Notes: generated from the letters alone by a model not told the origin. A stretch of 64,000 nucleotides of DNA from an uncultured Mycoplasmatota bacterium (GCA_947649365.1 CANSRH010000006.1:1-64000), one strand, 5' to 3'. Counted from the first letter of the stretch, positions 10,302-23,806 are shown. Made by a program: numbers and translations.

Positions 10302-10584
10302 CCAAACCAGTTCCTAAAGAACCCAACTTAGCTTCAATTTCTTTATCAATTTTCTCAGTAGCATTCTTAGAAGCTAATATAATCATATCTTCCAATATTT
10401 CTAAATCTTCAGGCTCTAAATGTGTTGCAGTAATTTTAATGGAAACCATTTCCTTTTTCCCATTAAATTCTACCTCAACCATTTCTGATTTTCCTGTAAA
10501 AATAGTTTTATTAATTTCATCTTTCTTCTTTTCAATATCTCTTTGCATTTTTTGTGCTTGAGCCATTAAATTTTGCATATTCAT
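10288..10584 (-). CDS. YbaB/EbfC nucleoid-associated protein
   Basis: 98 aa; MNMQNLMAQAQKMQRDIEKKK; between dnaX and recR. Confidence 0.95.
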   Translation of the reverse strand: MNMQNLMAQAQKMQRDIEKKKDEINKTIFTGKSEMVEVEFNGKKEMVSIKITATHLEPEDLEILEDMIILASKNATEKIDKEIEAKLGSLGTGLGGLF

Positions 10585-10601
10585 ATATATTTTCCTTCTT
10601 T

Positions 10602-12269
10602 CTATTGAATTTGTACATGATCTTCATTAAAAATAGTCAAAACATCTGTATAATCCGTAGACAATTCGTCATTTTCTAAAACAGATTCTTCTTCATCCAA
10701 TTTTTCTTGAGGAAGGTCTGGCTCTTTTAATACCTCATATACATAATGTTCTTTCAACTTTTTAATATAATCTTTTTTCTTTTCTTCCCACTCTTCCAGT
10801 GGAAGAGCTACCAAATGCACCTCTGTCCCATAAAATTCTTGATATTTTTTCTCAATAGCAAGTAAATTATGATTAAATAGTTCTACAACACTCTTTTGAG
10901 GATTCGTTAAAATTTGAATACCAGGAGAGGCCATTACGACTTCTACATCTATTACCATAGATTTTATAGAATCCGAAATAGATAATGTATCAGCAAACGA
11001 AGACCAAGTTTCCTTATTTTTCTTAAGCAATCCCTTATCTGCTGAAGAAAAGCAATTATGAATTCGCACTTTTTTCAACTCGTCCAAATACGTTTCATAA
11101 ATTGAAGAAAACGAAGAAACTTCTTTTTCTATTTTCGACACATCGGCTTTTTCAGATTTTAAAATAGATTTTTTTTCCAAAGAAGTACTTGGTTCTTCAC
11201 CTTCTTCTTTCTTCTCTATACACGATTCTTTCTCCGGAGCCGTTTTTACTTGTATAGATTGTACCAAAATCATAAATATCAGCAAAAACGGATCAATATT
11301 CAAATTAATTTTATTAATCAAGTCATTCAATTCAAAAATTATTGTTTTAATTTGACTATAAATCAAATCCTCTCCTGCTAGCTTTAGCCGAATCCCTTCT
11401 GTGAATAACTCATCCACTAGTTTTTTAATAAAAATTTTATAATCGATAGAAGTTTTTTCCAATTTATCAAAAACCGCACGCAATTTAGCATAATCATTGT
11501 TCAAAAGTGCATCTACAATTTCTTTAATTTGAACCAAAGAAATGGAACCATAATTATTTAAAACAACATTTAAGTCAATAGAAGAATTACTTGTGGATAA
11601 CTGGTTCAAAATACTTAAAGCATCTCGACATCCTCCTTCGCACAAATAAACAATTTCTTCTAAAGCCTCCTCTGTCGCAGCAATTTTCTCTGTAGTACAG
11701 ACCTTTTTCAAATGAGCAAATAAATCTTCACTCGCGATTTTTTTAAAATCATACCTTTGACACCGAGATAAAATAGTAATAGGAACACTCTCTATATTTG
11801 TAGTAGCCAAAATAAATACAATATGACTAGGAGGTTCTTCTAAAGTCAATAACAAAGCATTAAATGCATTCTGCGTAAGCATATGCACTTCATCAATAAT
11901 ATAGACTTTATATTTACTAAAAGAAGGAGCTATTTTCACATTGTTAATAAGTTCTCGTATCTCATCCACTCCTGTATTGGACGCCGCATCAATTTCAATA
12001 ATATCTGCATTATTCTCTACATTCAAACAGCTGCTGCACTCTCCACAAGGGATACCTTCTTTTAAATTTTCACAATTAATTGTTTTAGCAAAAATTTTTG
12101 CAGTACTTGTCTTACCAGTTCCCCGTGGACCAGTAAAAATATAAGCATGAGAGATTTTCTCATTGATAATAGCATTTTTCAGCATTTGAATTGTATACTT
12201 TTGTCCAATCACTTCATCAAACGATTTAGGCCTATACTTACGATACAACACTTTATAATCTGTATTCAT
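10602..12269 (-). CDS. dnaX: DNA polymerase III gamma/tau subunit
   Basis: YRKYRPKSFDEVIGQ, GPRGTGKTSTAKIFAK, DEVHML. Confidence 0.97.
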   Translation of the reverse strand: MNTDYKVLYRKYRPKSFDEVIGQKYTIQMLKNAIINEKISHAYIFTGPRGTGKTSTAKIFAKTINCENLKEGIPCGECSSCLNVENNADIIEIDAASNTGVDEIRELINNVKIAPSFSKYKVYIIDEVHMLTQNAFNALLLTLEEPPSHIVFILATTNIESVPITILSRCQRYDFKKIASEDLFAHLKKVCTTEKIAATEEALEEIVYLCEGGCRDALSILNQLSTSNSSIDLNVVLNNYGSISLVQIKEIVDALLNNDYAKLRAVFDKLEKTSIDYKIFIKKLVDELFTEGIRLKLAGEDLIYSQIKTIIFELNDLINKINLNIDPFLLIFMILVQSIQVKTAPEKESCIEKKEEGEEPSTSLEKKSILKSEKADVSKIEKEVSSFSSIYETYLDELKKVRIHNCFSSADKGLLKKNKETWSSFADTLSISDSIKSMVIDVEVVMASPGIQILTNPQKSVVELFNHNLLAIEKKYQEFYGTEVHLVALPLEEWEEKKKDYIKKLKEHYVYEVLKEPDLPQEKLDEEESVLENDELSTDYTDVLTIFNEDHVQIQ

Positions 12270-12314
12270 AATTTATCCCTCGCTTATCTTCATTATAACA
12301 TAAAACAAACATCT

Positions 12315-12737
12315 TTAACGTTTATTTTTAAAAAAAGAAGATAACAATTGTTGATAACTTTGGTCTTCTTCAAAAGAATCCATTTTATAAAATTTTGTTT
12401 TAGAAAACTCATGTTTATAATTCAATTTTTCAGTCAAATAATATACTACCTTGATTCTACTTTGAAAAATGATTTCTGTACACATAGAACATGGTTTCAA
12501 CGTCACATACAAATCACAATCCGATAAATTCCACTTTTTCAATTTACGTGCTGCTTGCTTAATCGCCAAAACTTCTGCATGAGCCGTAATATCGTTTCGA
12601 GACTCACGTTTATTATATTGACAAGCAATGATTTTATTATTGTGGACAACTATCGCTGCAATAGGAACTTCATCTTTTTTAAAAGCCTTCTGAGCGCATT
12701 GAAATAATTTTTTTAAAATCTTTTCTTCCAAAAGCAT
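12315..12737 (-). CDS. tadA: tRNA-specific adenosine deaminase
   Basis: HAEVLAIKQA and PCSMC zinc deaminase motifs; next to SRP RNA and dnaX. Confidence 0.92.
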   Translation of the reverse strand: MLLEEKILKKLFQCAQKAFKKDEVPIAAIVVHNNKIIACQYNKRESRNDITAHAEVLAIKQAARKLKKWNLSDCDLYVTLKPCSMCTEIIFQSRIKVVYYLTEKLNYKHEFSKTKFYKMDSFEEDQSYQQLLSSFFKNKR

Positions 12738-12757
12738 AAAAACACCTCATAAAAAAA

Positions 12758-12828
12758 GTGCACACGAACAGAGACTGATATGGCTGCTATCTTCCGATCC
12801 TGACCAGATTACAATATATTCGTTGCAC
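12758..12828 (-). ncRNA. ffs: Signal recognition particle RNA, small bacterial type
   Basis: Minus strand GTAATCTGGTCAGGATCGGAAGATAGCAGCCATATCAGTC domain IV core; terminal pairing GTGCA-ACGAA / TTCGT-GTGCAC; followed by T7. Confidence 0.88.
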
Positions 12829-12864
12829 ATTCAAATAATAACACAATTATATAATTTTGCAACA

Positions 12865-12880
12865 TGTTTCACGTGAAACA
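12865..12880. promoter_or_regulatory. parS site
   Basis: TGTTTCACGTGAAACA, perfect consensus. Confidence 0.93.
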
Positions 12881-13092
12881 TTATATACAAAACATTTTTT
12901 ATAAAATAAAAAGTATCTATTAAATTTTATCCTCATTCTCTAGCAAAAATAAAATCATAACAATTTAAATGGAATCGAATATTTAAATTTAATTTAAACC
13001 TTTATCTAACTATTAAATTTATATATTCATTTGTCATTGCTTTCTGTTTAATTGTCTTCTCATTATCGATTGTTTTAAGAGCAAAAAAAGAA

Positions 13093-13108
13093 TGTTTCAC
13101 GTGAAACA
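13093..13108. promoter_or_regulatory. parS site
   Basis: TGTTTCACGTGAAACA, perfect consensus, abutting the gyrA stop codon. Confidence 0.93.
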
Positions 13109-13110
13109 TT

Positions 13111-15639
13111 CTAACTGTTTAGATTCTCTTCCTCATTTGTAGAAGAAATGGATTCATTTACTATTTCTTCATTTGAATCTTCTTGTAATTCATTAATAAT
13201 TTCGTCTGCACTTGTTTCTTCTGGAGTTTTCTCCACCAAACTAATAGTAGAAACTTCTTGATTATCTTTCAAATGAATTAATCGAACTCCTTGTGTAACT
13301 CTTCCTAATACATTTATTTGTTCTAAAGGAACTCTTATAATCATACCAGTGTTAGTAACTATAACTAAATCACTATTCTCACTCGCTAAATGGAACGCAG
13401 CCATATCTCCATTTTTATCAGTGACATTGAGCGCTTTCACACCCTTACTTCCACGTCTAGTTTGACGATAATCAGATACAGTAGTTTGTTTACCATATCC
13501 TTTCTTAGTAACAATAATTAAAGAATCATTCTCATTCGCCTTCTCTGCACCTATACAAATAGACTCACCCAAATTAATTCCTCGTACTCCACTAGCAGTA
13601 CGCCCCATAATACGTACTTCACTTTCAATAAACTTCACCATGCGTCCGTCACTAGAACCTAGTAAAATCATATCTTCACCGGTCGTCTTTTGAACAGAAA
13701 TCAACTCATCTGAAGTTCTTAAACTGATACAAATCTTTCCATTGGTACGAATATTATCAAACTCACTAATACTTGTTCGTTTCACTACACCTTGTTTCGT
13801 AGCAAATAACAAATATTTAGCTTCGTCTTCCCGCTTAATAGACAAAATCGAATTAATCTTTTCTTCTTTTTCAATTTGTAACAAGTTAATAATTGGAAGT
13901 CCCTTAGATTGTCTACTGAATTCCGGAATCTCATATCCTTTCAAACGATACACTTTTCCCTTGTTAGTAAAGAATAAAACATAATCATGTGTGGATAAGT
14001 TGGCGATATGTTCTACAAAATCTTCTTCATTTGTATTCATACCCTTAACGCCGACCCCACCACGGTTTTGTAACTTAAATGTATCAGAAGTAGTTCGCTT
14101 GATATAGCCATTGTGGGTAAGTGCAATCATAATGTCTTCCTCAGGTATCAAAGATTCATCTTCAATATACTCAATAGCTGACATATCAATATTTGTTCTT
14201 CTCTCATCTGCATACTTATTCTTAATTTCCAAAAGTTCTTCACGAATAATAGCTAAAACTTTTTCTTCGCTTGCTAAAATTCCTCTTAATTCCTCAATCA
14301 ATTTCAACAATTCAGCCAGTTCATTTTCAATTTTCTCTCGTTCCAAACCTGTCAAACGACGCAATTTCATCTCTAATATTGCATTGGCTTGAATATCATC
14401 CAGTCCAAACTTAGACATCAATTGTTCTTTAGCTATCACATCTGTCTCTGACTCACGAATGGTTTTAATCACTTCGTCCAAATGATCCAAAGCAATTTTT
14501 AATCCCTCTAAAATATGTACTCGGTCCAAAGCCTTATCTAAATCAAACTTTGTTCTACGAATAATTATTTCTTTTTGATAATCAATGTACTTAGAAATAA
14601 TATCCTTTAAACCCAATACTTTTGGAGAACCTTGGTCAATCATTAATAAATTAATACCATAGGTTGTTTGTAACTGCGTATATTTATACAAATTATTCAA
14701 AACCACATTAGCATTAGCGTCTCTTTTAATGTAGATAACTACACGAACAGGATTTTCCAAATTCGATTCTTCATGAAGTTCGCTGATACCATCAATAATC
14801 TTATCTCTTACAAGTTCGCCGATTCTTGATTGAAATTCAGCTTTATTCACCTGATAAGGTAACTCTGAAACAATAATTCTAGTTCTTCCATTATGTCCAT
14901 CTTCTTCAATATCCGCTTTTCCACGAATAGTAATTGAACCTTTTCCTGTCTCATATGCTTTTCGTATACCACTATTACCAAGAATAGAAGCACCTGTAGG
15001 AAAATCAGGACCTTTAATGTATTGCATCAAACCTTCTGTATCAATTTCATGATTATCTATATAAGCAACGCATCCATCAATCACTTCTCCTAAATTATGA
15101 GGAGGAATATTCGTAGCCATACCAACGGCTATTCCCATCGTTCCATTCACTAAAATATTAGGAAAACGACTTGGTAAAATAACAGGTTCTTTTTCCGTCT
15201 CATCAAAATTTGGCACAATATCAACTGTATTTTTATTAATATCTCGAACCATTTCAAGAGCAAGTTTAGAAAGTCTAGCTTCTGTATAACGCATCGCAGC
15301 AGCGCCATCGCCATCCATATTACCAAAATTTCCATGGCCATCTACAAGTTCATGACGAAAACTAAAAGATTGAGCCATACGAACCATTGCATCATAAATA
15401 GAAGAATCCCCGTGAGGATGATATTTTCCCATAACATCTCCAACAATTCTCGCACTTTTACGATGTGGTTTATCTGGAGTATAACCAGACTCATACATCG
15501 AATACAAAATACGACGATGAACTGGCTTCAAACCATCTCTCAAATCTGGAATAGCACGAGAAGTAATAACACTCATGGAATAATCTAAAAAAGCCCTTTG
15601 TACCTCATCAACAATATTATTTTCAATAATTCTTTCCAT
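13111..15639 (-). CDS. gyrA: DNA gyrase subunit A
   Basis: [39 protein letters not shown]-terminal GyrA-box repeats. Confidence 0.98.
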   Translation of the reverse strand: MERIIENNIVDEVQRAFLDYSMSVITSRAIPDLRDGLKPVHRRILYSMYESGYTPDKPHRKSARIVGDVMGKYHPHGDSSIYDAMVRMAQSFSFRHELVDGHGNFGNMDGDGAAAMRYTEARLSKLALEMVRDINKNTVDIVPNFDETEKEPVILPSRFPNILVNGTMGIAVGMATNIPPHNLGEVIDGCVAYIDNHEIDTEGLMQYIKGPDFPTGASILGNSGIRKAYETGKGSITIRGKADIEEDGHNGRTRIIVSELPYQVNKAEFQSRIGELVRDKIIDGISELHEESNLENPVRVVIYIKRDANANVVLNNLYKYTQLQTTYGINLLMIDQGSPKVLGLKDIISKYIDYQKEIIIRRTKFDLDKALDRVHILEGLKIALDHLDEVIKTIRESETDVIAKEQLMSKFGLDDIQANAILEMKLRRLTGLEREKIENELAELLKLIEELRGILASEEKVLAIIREELLEIKNKYADERRTNIDMSAIEYIEDESLIPEEDIMIALTHNGYIKRTTSDTFKLQNRGGVGVKGMNTNEEDFVEHIANLSTHDYVLFFTNKGKVYRLKGYEIPEFSRQSKGLPIINLLQIEKEEKINSILSIKREDEAKYLLFATKQGVVKRTSISEFDNIRTNGKICISLRTSDELISVQKTTGEDMILLGSSDGRMVKFIESEVRIMGRTASGVRGINLGESICIGAEKANENDSLIIVTKKGYGKQTTVSDYRQTRRGSKGVKALNVTDKNGDMAAFHLASENSDLVIVTNTGMIIRVPLEQINVLGRVTQGVRLIHLKDNQEVSTISLVEKTPEETSADEIINELQEDSNEEIVNESISSTNEEENLNS

Positions 15640-15652
15640 TAATTTAACCCTC

Positions 15653-18666
<3,014 letters not shown>

Positions 18667-18698
18667 ATTTTGCCTCTTTTACGCCCATATAATAAAAT

Positions 18699-18728
18699 AA
18701 TAGGTATTTATGTACTCCTATACCTATT
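18699..18728. repeat. Perfect inverted repeat in the recF leader
   Basis: AATAGGTAT ... ATACCTATT (9-bp arms) between a TATAAT -10 element and the recF start on the minus strand. Confidence 0.6.
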
Positions 18729-18798
18729 AAAATTATACCATAATAAAAAAACACTTTAAAGACTTTTTACATCCAAAGTGTCAAAAGAAAAAGGATTA

Positions 18799-19263
18799 TT
18801 ATTTATGAAGAGTATCATCAAATTGTTTTCGACTCCGTAGAACAGATTCTAAACGAATAGAACGTAATATTTGATTATCAATCACACCATAAGAAACATT
18901 CAAAGCAATCTTATCCCCATTAAGAAATTCAACAATCAATCTCCCATTTTGATAATAATAACGATCCACCATACTAGAACGTAACCAAGAGCAAGTACTA
19001 GACTTAGGAGAAGCAGTAGGAAAAAAGATAATATCCTTCGTTTCCTCAACAATTACAGGAGCTTTATAAAGAGCTCCAATCAAATTTTCTGTTCCCTTTC
19101 GTCTTCCGGATAAAGAACTCCCAAAATAAGCACAACTCTCTTCCATAATCGCATTAGCAGGTTGATCCACTATAAAATTCTTATCTTCTTCATACACTCT
19201 TGTTTTATCATTCATAGCATAAAGAGCCATTGTTTTATTATTAATCTCATACTTTCTCATCAT
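18799..19263 (-). CDS. comK: ComK-family competence transcription factor-like protein
   Basis: 154 aa; YEINNKTMALYAM, CAYFGSSLSGRRKGTE, IIFFPTASPKSSTCSWL, SYGVIDNQILRSIRL follow the ComK layout (FFGSSYAGRKAGT, FLFPTLSSTRPQCGWI, SYNSFENQVYRT). Confidence 0.82.
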   Translation of the reverse strand: MMRKYEINNKTMALYAMNDKTRVYEEDKNFIVDQPANAIMEESCAYFGSSLSGRRKGTENLIGALYKAPVIVEETKDIIFFPTASPKSSTCSWLRSSMVDRYYYQNGRLIVEFLNGDKIALNVSYGVIDNQILRSIRLESVLRSRKQFDDTLHK

Positions 19264-19349
19264 TTCACCCCCTGACTAAGTAAAATTGTTTTCTACAATA
19301 ACAAAGGAAATCCAAAAAAAATGTCGAAGAAAGAAAAAACCTACTATTT

Positions 19350-20468
19350 CTAGTAAGTTTTAATAGGTAAAATAAGTTGAATCAAAGACTCATCTGTCAC
19401 CGACTTAATCACAATCGGTTTCACATCATTCGTAAGAAGCAACAAAATTTCCTCTTCTCGAATCGTTCGCAAAGCTTCCAACATATATTTAGAATTAAAA
19501 GAAATATCAATCATAGCAGAAGGGTCAGTATCCACTTCTAACTTTTCCTCTACTTTTCCTATTTCAGAAGCATAAGAATTAATCACCATTTCCTTATTTT
19601 CAATTTTCATTTTAATAATATTTTTATCTTTTCCTTGTGTAAGCAAAGCTGCTCGATCCACACTTGCAGTAAAATCTGCTTTATTTAACTTAGCAATAAT
19701 ACCAAACTCGGTAGGAATCAAATTAGAAGTATTCGGATACGTTCCAGAAAGCAAATTCGTTTGAAATTTAATATTTTTATATTTAAACAAAACTTTATTA
19801 TTAAAAATATGCATTTCCACTAATTCATCATCCACAATAATTTTTTCAAGTTCTAGTATATTCTTTCCTGGAATAACAATATTCACATCTGTACTAACTG
19901 GAGTGGATAACTTTATATTCTTTTTGGCCAAACGATACGAATCGGTTGCCAAAAAAATGAGCAAATCCCCCATAATGGTAATATTAATCCCAGTAAACAA
20001 AGGACGCAACTCTTGAGTAGAAATAGCAAATACCGTTTGATTAATCAAAGACTTTAGCACTTCCCCATTCAAAACAATAGGTTCCTTATGTTCATCCATT
20101 TTCAAATTAGGATAATCATTGGCATCCAAACAATTCAAATTATATTGAGCATTCTCTGTATAAATACGAATCTTCAAACGGTCAATCATTTCAAAATGAA
20201 TAAGGTCACTTGGTAACTTACGAATAATATCCAAAATAAACTTACTTTGAATAACAATCGTACCTGTACTTTCAATAGTAGCAATCTCTTTAGCTTCAAT
20301 AAATGAATTAATAGTTAACTCACTATCACTCGCTGTTAAAGACAACCCTTGATTTGTCAAATCAAACTTAATTCCATTTAAGACAGGTATCACATTCTTA
20401 GTCGAAACTCCTTTTATAACATTATTCAAATTTTCTAGAATAATAGTTTTATCAATCGTAAATTTCAT
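19350..20468 (-). CDS. dnaN: DNA polymerase III beta sliding clamp
   Basis: 372 aa; MKFTIDKTIILENLNNVIKGVS; next to dnaA. Confidence 0.97.
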   Translation of the reverse strand: MKFTIDKTIILENLNNVIKGVSTKNVIPVLNGIKFDLTNQGLSLTASDSELTINSFIEAKEIATIESTGTIVIQSKFILDIIRKLPSDLIHFEMIDRLKIRIYTENAQYNLNCLDANDYPNLKMDEHKEPIVLNGEVLKSLINQTVFAISTQELRPLFTGINITIMGDLLIFLATDSYRLAKKNIKLSTPVSTDVNIVIPGKNILELEKIIVDDELVEMHIFNNKVLFKYKNIKFQTNLLSGTYPNTSNLIPTEFGIIAKLNKADFTASVDRAALLTQGKDKNIIKMKIENKEMVINSYASEIGKVEEKLEVDTDPSAMIDISFNSKYMLEALRTIREEEILLLLTNDVKPIVIKSVTDESLIQLILPIKTY

Positions 20469-20499
20469 TTTTGTTCCTTCTTTCTTATTTTTTAATTTA

Positions 20500-20619
20500 T
20501 TATTTTTATTATAGTGTGGATAAAGTGTATAACTTTATCAAACTCCCTTTATTCCTTAACAAATCCTACATAATGAATGTGGATAAACACTATTTTTTCT
20601 TCACAACTTATCCACTCTC
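20500..20619. promoter_or_regulatory. oriC: oriC, dnaA-dnaN half
   Basis: Perfect DnaA boxes TGTGGATAA at 20515-20523 and 20578-20586, near-box TTATCCACT at 20608-20616, flanked by an AT-rich stretch. Confidence 0.8.
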
Positions 20620-22026
20620 CTATAATTTATCCTTAATTTCTTTAATTTCTTGTTCTAGTTTTTTACTTGTTTTTAAATCCTCTGTAATCGTATTACAAGC
20701 ATGAATCACCGTCGAATGGTCTCTTCCTCCAAAATCAAGACCAATTTTAGGAAACGTTTCTTCAGTAAGGATTCGAGACAAGTACATTGCTATTTGTCTT
20801 GGGTAAGCAATATTTGCACTTCTTCTCTTCCCTTTTAAATCCTCTATCGTAATATGGTAATAACTAGCTACCACATTTTGAATACTTTCAATGGAATGTT
20901 CCGAATAGATATTCACATTAATAAAATCTTTCAAAGCCTCATTTGCAAATTCCAAATCAATGACATCAGGGACAATCATAGCAGTATAAGCCATCAATCG
21001 ATTTAAAGTACCCTCTAAAAAACGAACATCATTTTGACAACTATTGGCAATAAATTCAATCACATTCTCATCAATTTTCTCCCCAATACTTGTTCCCTTT
21101 AATTTTTGTTTAATAATTCGACATCGAAGATCAAAATCAGGAGGATAAATATCAACTGGTAAACCCCACATAAATCGACTTCGCAGTCGCTCTTCCAAAA
21201 TTTTTAAATCCTCAGGACTTCTATCAGAACTAATAATAATTTGTTTATTTACTTGATGAAGTGCATTAAACGTATGAAAAAATTCTTGTTGAGACTTCTC
21301 TGCTCCTACCAAATACTGAATATCATCAATAATTAGAACATCCACATTTCGATATTTATTTTTAAAATTGGTTGCATAATCAATAGAACTTTTCCCTTTT
21401 TCTTGACTAGCGATTCCTGTATATTCCGTCATAAACATATCGCTTGTTGTGTATAACACTTTCTTATTACTATGTTCAGTAATAAAATTTCCAATAGCGT
21501 GCATCAAATGTGTCTTCCCAAGGCCACTTTTTCCATAAATAAACAAAGGATTGTGGATTTTTCCAGGTTGTTCTGCCACTGCCATTCCTGCCACTTTAGC
21601 AAGTCGATTGGTATCCCCAACAATAAAATTTTCAAAATTCAAATCAGGATTCAAATTCGTATCCCAAATTTCTTCTCGTTTTACATCAAAAGAAATGGAC
21701 GAATTCTCAATTTCCTGTAGTTTTTCTTGTTCTGTCTCTTCTTTCGAAACAAACTTTAAATCATAATTAATGCCAGAAATCTTAAACAATGTTTCATCAA
21801 TCAAAGAATAATAAGTATCGCCGAGCATTTTTTTATGAATTTCCATTGGCACTTGTATAGTAATAGAATCATTATCTATTTTGAGTAACTTTAAATCATT
21901 AAACCACGCGGCATAACTTGCTGGATTGACTGAATTACGAATCGTATCAAGAAAACTATGCCAAAGATCTTCAACAACCAACAAATTCCTCACCCCGCTT
22001 GCTTTGCTACCTTTAACCAACTTCAT
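20620..22026 (-). CDS. dnaA: Chromosomal replication initiator DnaA
   Basis: NPLFIYGKSGLGKTHLMHAIGN, DVLIIDDIQYL, GGRDHSTVIHACN. True start may be an internal GTG/TTG near VVEDLWHSFLDTI. Confidence 0.97.
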   Translation of the reverse strand: MKLVKGSKASGVRNLLVVEDLWHSFLDTIRNSVNPASYAAWFNDLKLLKIDNDSITIQVPMEIHKKMLGDTYYSLIDETLFKISGINYDLKFVSKEETEQEKLQEIENSSISFDVKREEIWDTNLNPDLNFENFIVGDTNRLAKVAGMAVAEQPGKIHNPLFIYGKSGLGKTHLMHAIGNFITEHSNKKVLYTTSDMFMTEYTGIASQEKGKSSIDYATNFKNKYRNVDVLIIDDIQYLVGAEKSQQEFFHTFNALHQVNKQIIISSDRSPEDLKILEERLRSRFMWGLPVDIYPPDFDLRCRIIKQKLKGTSIGEKIDENVIEFIANSCQNDVRFLEGTLNRLMAYTAMIVPDVIDLEFANEALKDFINVNIYSEHSIESIQNVVASYYHITIEDLKGKRRSANIAYPRQIAMYLSRILTEETFPKIGLDFGGRDHSTVIHACNTITEDLKTSKKLEQEIKEIKDKL

Positions 22027-22075
22027 TGTATCTCAAGTTCCCACAAATGAAAAGTAAAATTCTAAATGTGAATAA

Positions 22076-22306
22076 CTATCCACAACTTATCAACAAGATT
22101 TAGCCTTATTCTAAACGACTTTTCATGATATATCAACACTATCCACAAATTTCTTTCATTTTTTTCTCCACAGTGAATAACTTTTATCCACACAGATGTT
22201 TATAATGTGAAAAAGTAGATTTTCCCAAGGAAATAAAAGAATAGTTATCCACGCATCCTTTCTCCAAATCAATTTTTTGAAATAACCTTGACTTTTTTTA
22301 TCCACT
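22076..22306. promoter_or_regulatory. oriC: oriC, dnaA-rpmH half: DnaA-box cluster
   Basis: CTATCCACA 22076-22084 and 22139-22147, TTATCAACA 22087-22095, TTATCCACA 22184-22192, TTATCCACG 22245-22253, TTATCCACT 22298-22306. Confidence 0.85.
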
Positions 22307-22351
22307 CATACTATAATAAGGAAGCTTTTAAATTTAAAGGAGGAAGAAGAA

Positions 22352-22477
22352 ATGTTTAGTACGTATTCACCAAACAAAAGAAAAAAAGCAAAGAAACATG
22401 GTTTTTTTGCACGTAAAGAAACAAAAATATTAAAAAATAGAAGAAAAAAAGGCCGTAAAAATTTAATTACGAAATAA
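22352..22477 (+). CDS. rpmH: 50S ribosomal protein bL34
   Basis: 41 aa, below the ORF-track cutoff: MFSTYSPNKRKKAKKHGFFARKETKILKNRRKKGRKNLITK; RBS AGGAGG; canonical dnaA-rpmH-rnpA order. Confidence 0.93.
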   Translation: MFSTYSPNKRKKAKKHGFFARKETKILKNRRKKGRKNLITK

Positions 22478-22482
22478 ACCAC

Positions 22483-22851
22483 ATGTGTGGTTTTTTTGCT
22501 ATTGAAGAGGAAGTGTGGATAACTTTGAAAAAGAAAGAAATCGTACGATATGAAAGAGAATTCAATGATATAATTAAAAATTCTCCCTTCATCAAAAACA
22601 AAGCATTTGTTATATATATAAGGAAAAAGAAAATTTCTAAACCCCACTTTGGACTTGCCATTAGTAAAAAAACAGGCAACGCAGTATGTAGAAACAAATT
22701 AAAACGTAGAACAAGAGCAATTATCGACGAAATAAAAGAGTCCTTTCCAAAAGAGAGAGATTATATTATAATGATAAAAAGAAGATGTGTGGAATTATCT
22801 TTCATAGAAATGAGAGAAGCGTTAATAGAATTAATAAAGGAGATAAAATGA
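22483..22851 (+). CDS. rnpA: Ribonuclease P protein component (start probably internal)
   Basis: FGLAISKKTGNAVCRNKLKRRTRAI; first residues of the ORF overlap the rpmH terminator. Confidence 0.92.
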   Translation: MCGFFAIEEEVWITLKKKEIVRYEREFNDIIKNSPFIKNKAFVIYIRKKKISKPHFGLAISKKTGNAVCRNKLKRRTRAIIDEIKESFPKERDYIIMIKRRCVELSFIEMREALIELIKEIK

Positions 22852-23795
22852 AACAAAAAAAAATTATAGCATTATTAATAGCAGTATTGTTCTTAACAAC
22901 AGGTTGTGGGACATCCAACTACTTAAAAGAAGAGAAAAAAGTAATTACCTACGAACGAACTGGCCAAAGTTTACAAAACAACATTCTATGCAAACCTGAG
23001 GAAAAAGAATTGTATGAGCTCTACGAAAAATACAATGATCAATTAAAAACAAAATTAGAAGACTTACCAACATGTCAAGAGTTCAAACCAAAAGATATAA
23101 AATATAGTGGTTTATGGGAAAGTATATTTGTAAAACCATTAGCATGGATTATATTAAAATTAGGAGTACTTATTAAAAATTATGGAGTTTCTGTTATGTT
23201 AATTGGTCTTTCCATTCGTTTAATATTATTACCTTTCTCTAAAAAAACCTTAGACCAATCAGAAAATATGAAAAAAGCGGCACCAGAAATAAAAAAGATT
23301 GAAAGCAAATATGCAGGTCGAAGTGATTCCGATGCCATGATGATGAAAAGTCAAGAAACAATGTTGATTTATAAAAAATACAAAATCAATCCTGTATCAG
23401 GATGTTTAATGGCCTTTATTCAACTTCCCCTATTCTTTGCATTTTTACAAGCCATCAATCGAGTTCCAGCAATATTTGAAGACACCTTATTAGGAATGAA
23501 CTTAGGAATGACACCTTGGATTGGAATACGAGAAGGACAATACATATATATTCTCTTAATCATTTTAATTATTTTAACCACTTATTTATCCTTTAAAAAC
23601 TCAATGAATGGGCAAAGTGGCAACAGTGAAATGGAACGTCAGATGCAATTTACACTAAAGTTTATGATTATCATGATTTCCATCGCATCCTTTAGTTTAC
23701 CAACTGCCATTGCATTATACTGGATAGTCACGAACGGATTTATAGTGATTCAAAACTTCTTATTTAAAAAATTAAGAAATAAAAATGAGAAATGA
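22848..23795 (+). CDS. yidC: YidC/Oxa1 membrane protein insertase, lipoprotein type
   Basis: Lipobox LTTGC, SVMLIGLSIRLILLPF; start at internal Met. Confidence 0.95.
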   Translation: MKQKKIIALLIAVLFLTTGCGTSNYLKEEKKVITYERTGQSLQNNILCKPEEKELYELYEKYNDQLKTKLEDLPTCQEFKPKDIKYSGLWESIFVKPLAWIILKLGVLIKNYGVSVMLIGLSIRLILLPFSKKTLDQSENMKKAAPEIKKIESKYAGRSDSDAMMMKSQETMLIYKKYKINPVSGCLMAFIQLPLFFAFLQAINRVPAIFEDTLLGMNLGMTPWIGIREGQYIYILLIILIILTTYLSFKNSMNGQSGNSEMERQMQFTLKFMIIMISIASFSLPTAIALYWIVTNGFIVIQNFLFKKLRNKNEK

Positions 23796-23806
23796 GGGAA
23801 GTAACA

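Noticed and set aside
22306-22697. Antisense ORFs over rpmH/rnpA
   Set aside because: Overlap the essential rpmH-rnpA genes in the opposite direction; Phe/Ser-rich antisense artefact.
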